Part shown: one piece after another, positions 60,709-64,000 of the stretch | How the letters are laid out: every line of letters starts with the position of its first letter | How positions within the stretch are numbered: position 1 is the first letter of the stretch | Assembly (NCBI GenBank): GCA_020161535.1 | Contig: JAIUNW010000009.1 | Coordinates: 124,001 to 188,000 of the forward strand | Length of the DNA: 64,000 bases | Source: Bacteroidota bacterium | Lineage (GTDB): Bacteria > Bacteroidota > Bacteroidia > Chitinophagales > Chitinophagaceae | Direction: 5' to 3' | The notes under the pieces: model-generated | Database searches by the model: none | What the model saw: only the letters and a program-made list of their open reading frames with translations | Told to the model about the DNA's origin: nothing | Made by a program: the position numbers and the translations under genes

Positions 60709-60741
60709 AAAATCAAAAGGGAACGCTCCCTTTTGATTTTT
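60709..60741 (+). terminator. Terminator after yceI
   Basis: Fourteen-bp stem (60709-60722 with 60727-60740), ACGC loop, arms begin AAAATCAAAAGGGA, ending in a T-run. The A-rich 5' arm could also make it work on the minus strand. Confidence 0.88.
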
Positions 60742-60757
60742 GTGTTTATAGACCTAC

Positions 60758-60788
60758 TTGCCCCCTACCGCAAACTTCTCTATATTTG
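60758..60788 (+). promoter_or_regulatory. Promoter of the acyl-CoA ligase gene
   Basis: TTG at 60758-60760, a 20-nt spacer and TATATTTG at 60781-60788, matching the Bacteroidota consensus. The box ends 22 nt before the chosen ATG at 60811 and argues against the longer frame from 60733, which would begin upstream of the promoter. Confidence 0.6.
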
Positions 60789-60810
60789 GTCATCATCATT
60801 TCCGATTGCC

Positions 60811-62598
60811 ATGCAGCAACCCCGCCGATTGTTTGATTGCCTCCCCCTGCTAATGCAGCGCCAGCCCGATAATGTGCTGTTGGCGGGTAAAGAAAATGGA
60901 CAATGGATCACCCATAGTGTGCGGGAAGTTAAAGATACCGCCGAACGATTGGCTGCTGGTCTTCTACAAGCGGGCATCAGCAAAAACGACGGCACAGCAG
61001 AAGGGCGCGATAAGATTGCCATCATTTGCAAAAACCGGCCTGAATGGATGATCATTGATCTTGCGGTGCAGCAAATTGGTGCTATTCTCACACCCGTTTA
61101 TCCGACCATAGGCGACCCTGAATTGGTTTTTGTGTTGAACGACGCCAAAGCGAAGGCCATTTTTGTGAACGACAAAGACTTGTACCAAAAAGTCAAAAAC
61201 CTGCAGGCCCAGATTCCAACGCTCACTAAAATTTATTCGATTGAACCGGTAGAAGGCTGTTCGCATTGGAAAGAGTTGTTGGCTTCGCCGGATGACCCCG
61301 CCATTGACCGGGTGCGTACCATCGCCGCAGGCATCGAAAACAGCGACCTCGCTACTATTATCTATACGTCCGGCACCACCGGCAATCCAAAGGGCGTGAT
61401 GTTGTCGCACAATAATATTCTCAGCAATGTGCTGAGTGGCATTGATTGTGTGTTTCATGATATTGGCGTCAGCGGACAAAAATCTCTCAGCTTTCTGCCG
61501 CTGAACCATATTTTCGAACGCATGGTTACCTATGTGTATCTATTCTCCGGCACCAGCATCTACTATGCAGAAAGCCTCGATACCATTGGTGAAAACCTGA
61601 AAGAAGTACAGCCCACGCTTTTCACCACGGTTCCGCGTTTACTCGAGAAAGTGTATGAACGCATTATGTCGAAAGGGTATGAACAAACCGGTTTGAAGAA
61701 AAAATTATTTTTCTGGGCACATGCATTGGCTGAGCAGTTTGAATTAAAAGGAAAATCGCCCTGGTATCAGTTGCAACTGAAGTTGGCCAATAAGCTCATC
61801 TTCAGCAAATGGCGGGAAGGCCTCGGCGGCAATGTGCGAGCGATTGTAACCGGCGGCGCCGCCTGCCAGGTTCGATTGATTCGCATTTTTACGGCCGCAG
61901 GTATTCCTATTCTCGAAGGCTATGGCTTAACGGAAACCTCCCCGGTGATTGGTGTAAACCGCTATCCGATTGAGGACCGCTATTTTGGTACGGTTGGACC
62001 GTTGCTAGATGGCGTTCAGGTAAGAATCGCCGAAGACGGAGAGATCCTTTGCAAAGGCCCAAATGTGATGATGGGTTATTACAAAAGACCCGATGTTACG
62101 GCCGATGTTTTAAAAGATGGCTGGTTCTATACAGGTGATATCGGCACCATGGTTGATTCAAAATTTCTCAAAATCACCGATCGGAAAAAAGAAATGTTCA
62201 AAACGAGCGGCGGTAAATATGTAGCACCCCTGCCCATTGAAAACAAACTGAAAGAATCATTGTACATCGAACAGGCGATGGTAATTGGTGCCGATAAAAA
62301 ATTTGCAGCAGCTTTGATTGTACCGGCATTTGCGCGGCTGAAAGACTGGTGCAAACAGCAGGGTATTGATACCAGCAATGTGCAGGCCATGATTGGTCAT
62401 CCGAAAGTATTGGAACTGTACAAGGGACTGGTAGATGGCTTCAACCCCCAATTCAATCACGTAGAGCAGGTAAAGAAATTTGCCTTGTTGCCCACCGACT
62501 GGGGCATAGATTCTGGTGAACTAACGCCCAAAATGAGCCTCCGCCGAAAAGTAATCATGGAAAAATACGGCAAGGAAATAGAGAACATCTATGCCTGA
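60811..62598 (+). CDS. Long-chain fatty-acid-CoA ligase (AMP-forming)
   Basis: This enzyme activates fatty acids to acyl-CoA through an acyl-AMP intermediate. The 595-aa protein has the ANL superfamily motifs: IIYTSGTTGNPKGVML (about 182-197), the ATP/substrate block LEGYGLTETSPVIGVN (about 369-384), GWFYTGDIGTMVDSKFLKITDRKKEMFKTSGGKYVAP (about 430-466), and the C-terminal Lys region LTPKMSLRRKVIMEKY. Closest by eye to FAA1/FadD15-like ligases. The start is the ATG at 60811, since the longer frame runs into the promoter. Its last 10 bp overlap the convergent cvfB. Confidence 0.93.
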   Translation: MQQPRRLFDCLPLLMQRQPDNVLLAGKENGQWITHSVREVKDTAERLAAGLLQAGISKNDGTAEGRDKIAIICKNRPEWMIIDLAVQQIGAILTPVYPTIGDPELVFVLNDAKAKAIFVNDKDLYQKVKNLQAQIPTLTKIYSIEPVEGCSHWKELLASPDDPAIDRVRTIAAGIENSDLATIIYTSGTTGNPKGVMLSHNNILSNVLSGIDCVFHDIGVSGQKSLSFLPLNHIFERMVTYVYLFSGTSIYYAESLDTIGENLKEVQPTLFTTVPRLLEKVYERIMSKGYEQTGLKKKLFFWAHALAEQFELKGKSPWYQLQLKLANKLIFSKWREGLGGNVRAIVTGGAACQVRLIRIFTAAGIPILEGYGLTETSPVIGVNRYPIEDRYFGTVGPLLDGVQVRIAEDGEILCKGPNVMMGYYKRPDVTADVLKDGWFYTGDIGTMVDSKFLKITDRKKEMFKTSGGKYVAPLPIENKLKESLYIEQAMVIGADKKFAAALIVPAFARLKDWCKQQGIDTSNVQAMIGHPKVLELYKGLVDGFNPQFNHVEQVKKFALLPTDWGIDSGELTPKMSLRRKVIMEKYGKEIENIYA

Positions 62599-63443
62599 TC
62601 TTCGATCTTCTTGATACCACTATCGGTTATCTGTATGCGCTTTTGTTTGAACAGGTTGCCGATGGCCATTTTGAATGCTTTTTTGCTGATGCCAAAAAAA
62701 CCATAAATATCGTCTGGATCTGACTTATCGTGATAAGGCAGGAAACCGCCATGCGCTTCGAGCAGTTCGAGAATTTTTCCGGCATCGCCACCAATACGGG
62801 TATGTCCCTGGGTGCCCAATACCAGGTCGATCTTATTCTCCGGCCTGATCGCTTTGATAAACCCTTTCATGCGATCGCCCACCTGGATATTTCTAAAAAT
62901 ATCACTGAAATGCAATACCCCGGTGTGCTTGCCATTGATGATCATGGTGTAACCGATATCCGTTCGGCGATAGGTGATAAGATCCACCTCTTCTTTTTCT
63001 TTCACCGTTAGCGGGTCGTTATGCAGAAATGGTTCAATCTTTTCACTGGCAGCCACACGACCGGTGCGTTCGTCCACATAAATGCGAACAATATAAATAC
63101 CACCTACCCGCATCGGCATACGCATCTGCGACTTGGGTACAAAAATATCTTTCATCAATCCCCAATCGAGAAAAGCGCCGAGGTTGGTTACGGTCACTGC
63201 ACGCAAGGGAACAATCTCACCTACCCTGCCCAATGGTTGCTGCGTGGTGGCAATTAACCGGTCTTCTGAATCATGGTACAAAAACACCGGAATTTTTTCG
63301 CCGACTTTCAAGCCAGCCGGCACAAATCGTTTCGGCAAAAGAATGCCTTCGCCACCGTCGTTTAGGTAGACACCAATTGAAGTTTCGCGTATCACCTCAA
63401 GGGTGTTGATATCGCCAATATGAAGGGGGATAGCTGCCGGCAT
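62589..63443 (-). CDS. cvfB: S1-like RNA-binding protein CvfB
   Basis: CvfB is a small RNA-binding protein with S1-type OB folds that influences virulence factor expression in Staphylococcus. The 284-aa protein has S1-like modules at about 1-65 (LEVIRETSIGVYLNDGGEGILLPKRFVP) and 70-140 (VTNLGAFLDWGLMKDIFVPKSQM), a third at about 145-220, and a winged-helix-like C-terminus (about 225-284, YGFFGISKKAFKMAIGNLFKQKRIQI). A TAACTTTG box lies 4 nt upstream of the ATG. The gene follows the TPR gene by 17 nt and overlaps the 3' end of the acyl-CoA ligase by 10 bp. Confidence 0.93.
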   Translation of the reverse strand: MPAAIPLHIGDINTLEVIRETSIGVYLNDGGEGILLPKRFVPAGLKVGEKIPVFLYHDSEDRLIATTQQPLGRVGEIVPLRAVTVTNLGAFLDWGLMKDIFVPKSQMRMPMRVGGIYIVRIYVDERTGRVAASEKIEPFLHNDPLTVKEKEEVDLITYRRTDIGYTMIINGKHTGVLHFSDIFRNIQVGDRMKGFIKAIRPENKIDLVLGTQGHTRIGGDAGKILELLEAHGGFLPYHDKSDPDDIYGFFGISKKAFKMAIGNLFKQKRIQITDSGIKKIEDQA

Positions 63444-63447
63444 CGGG

Positions 63448-63455
63448 CAAAGTTA
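63448..63455 (-). promoter_or_regulatory. Putative -7 element of cvfB, leaderless type
   Basis: On the minus strand TAACTTTG matches TAnnTTTG and is followed by CCCG and the cvfB ATG (gap 4 nt). No -33 TTG is obvious, so the promoter call is moderate. Confidence 0.4.
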
Positions 63456-63460
63456 CGGTA

Positions 63461-64000
63461 TTAAACAGCCTTGCCGGAAACCGTGTTGGCGCCATTTTTT
63501 AAAGAAGCCGCTGCTGCATTGAACCAGGGGGCAGCAAAGTTCCTTTCGCGCCGGCTGAGTTGCGACTTTTCGGCCAGCATATCGCGCAGCAATTTCTCTG
63601 CTTCTGCCTGCCGTCCCTGCCGAAGGAGGAATTGTCCGTATTGGTACCGTGCTTCAAAATTGGAAAACCGCGCACGCATCAGGTTGAATTCCTTTTCTGC
63701 TTTTTCGGGTGAACCAATGATCTCCAGCGACTGGGCGTAAATGATATGCTGCCTCGACCGGGCAAACTGCGGCAACTGGTACACTTTAGCAACCAGCGGC
63801 GGAATCAATTCCCATTCACCCACTTTTTGATAGGCCATGATCAGCGCCAGGATCACGTGTTCGTTTTCTGCAAAAACACCTTGCAGACAGTCTTCATAAA
63901 TCGCAATGGCTTTCTCCGTTTGGCCATTGTCGAGATAGGCATCGGCCAGTAGCACTTTGTTCTGAAAGGTATCCGCAAACCGAAGGCGCTCTTCCATTTT
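63461..64000 (-). CDS. Tetratricopeptide repeat protein, 5' end cut by window
   Basis: The frame is open to the window end and the visible part is 179 residues. An ATG at 63997 exists but is preceded by an in-frame Lys codon, and the chain starts inside a helical repeat, so the real start is probably outside. TPR-like helices are visible: LADAYLDNGQTEKAIAIYEDCL, IIYAQSLEIIGSPEKAEKEFNLM and ARYQYGQFLLRQGRQAEAEKLLRDML. There is no visible catalytic motif. It ends 17 nt before cvfB, which has a possible promoter of its own in the gap. Confidence 0.8.
   Translation of the reverse strand, partial: KMEERLRFADTFQNKVLLADAYLDNGQTEKAIAIYEDCLQGVFAENEHVILALIMAYQKVGEWELIPPLVAKVYQLPQFARSRQHIIYAQSLEIIGSPEKAEKEFNLMRARFSNFEARYQYGQFLLRQGRQAEAEKLLRDMLAEKSQLSRRERNFAAPWFNAAAASLKNGANTVSGKAV

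Noticed and set aside
60733..60810. Longer N-terminus of the acyl-CoA ligase
   Set aside because: The frame from 60733 would begin upstream of the TTG-N20-TATATTTG promoter, so it would not be in the transcript.
1..64000. tRNA, rRNA or tmRNA genes
   Set aside because: Intergenic regions were read for cloverleaf-like sets and conserved rRNA stretches; none was found, although a short or divergent tRNA could be missed without a covariance search.

Overview
The window looks like chromosomal DNA of a Bacteroidota member, most likely from the Chitinophagaceae/Chitinophagales. The evidence is three SusC/SusD outer-membrane uptake pairs, the gliding genes gldD and gldE in the conserved mutY-ssb-gldE-gldD order, a 31-residue AURKAIP1/COX24-like basic protein beside an RNase E/G gene, and many starts preceded by the Bacteroidota -7 element TAnnTTTG. 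I cannot name a genus from sequence alone. No tRNA, rRNA, CRISPR array, insertion sequence, integrase or phage gene was seen.

Layout. 1-8.5 kb: the cut-off start of a secreted protein (minus), then carB, an MscS channel, a nitroreductase, comEC and purH (plus). 8.6-15.7 kb (minus): mutY, ssb, gldE, gldD, a DUF3109 protein, a LutB-like iron-sulfur protein and a polysaccharide deacetylase-like protein. Short palindromic and tandem repeats lie between mutY and ssb. 15.8-19.5 kb (plus): HU-like protein, TPR protein, 31-aa basic protein, RNase E/G with a strong leader hairpin, and a secreted RidA-like protein. 19.7-35.9 kb (minus): three susCD operons. Two of them carry an extra small secreted or lipoprotein gene at the 3' end and stop at nearly identical terminator elements. 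36.4-44.2 kb: a membrane zinc peptidase (minus), then radA, comF, a beta-helix lipoprotein, a glutathione peroxidase, a DNA polymerase III delta' subunit and ricT (plus). A 409-bp gap before radA holds a candidate structured RNA with its own terminator. 44.5-54.7 kb: a secreted M20D amidohydrolase (minus), an alpha/beta hydrolase (plus), a TIGR00266/AIM24 protein (minus), and an RND efflux operon headed by its own TetR regulator (minus) with a 12-bp inverted-repeat operator. 54.9-64 kb: DUF502, an S1/P1-nuclease/phospholipase C-like protein, serC, DUF1015, TPR, YceI and a fatty-acyl-CoA ligase (plus), then CvfB and a TPR protein cut by the window end (minus).

How it works together. Most of the window is housekeeping: nucleotide synthesis (carB, purH), replication and repair (ssb, mutY, holB, radA), DNA uptake (comEC, comF), RNA decay (rng) and serine synthesis (serC). 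The accessory part is the SusCD block, which lacks any degradative enzyme or dedicated regulator, and the drug-efflux operon.

No clearly new multi-gene system was found. The items most worth a second look are non-coding: the repeated susCD terminator element, the structured region upstream of radA, the RNase G leader hairpin, inverted repeats upstream of each susC, several dispersed palindromic or heptamer repeats, and a set of genes whose promoter box lies 4-7 nt from the start codon, implying leaderless mRNAs.
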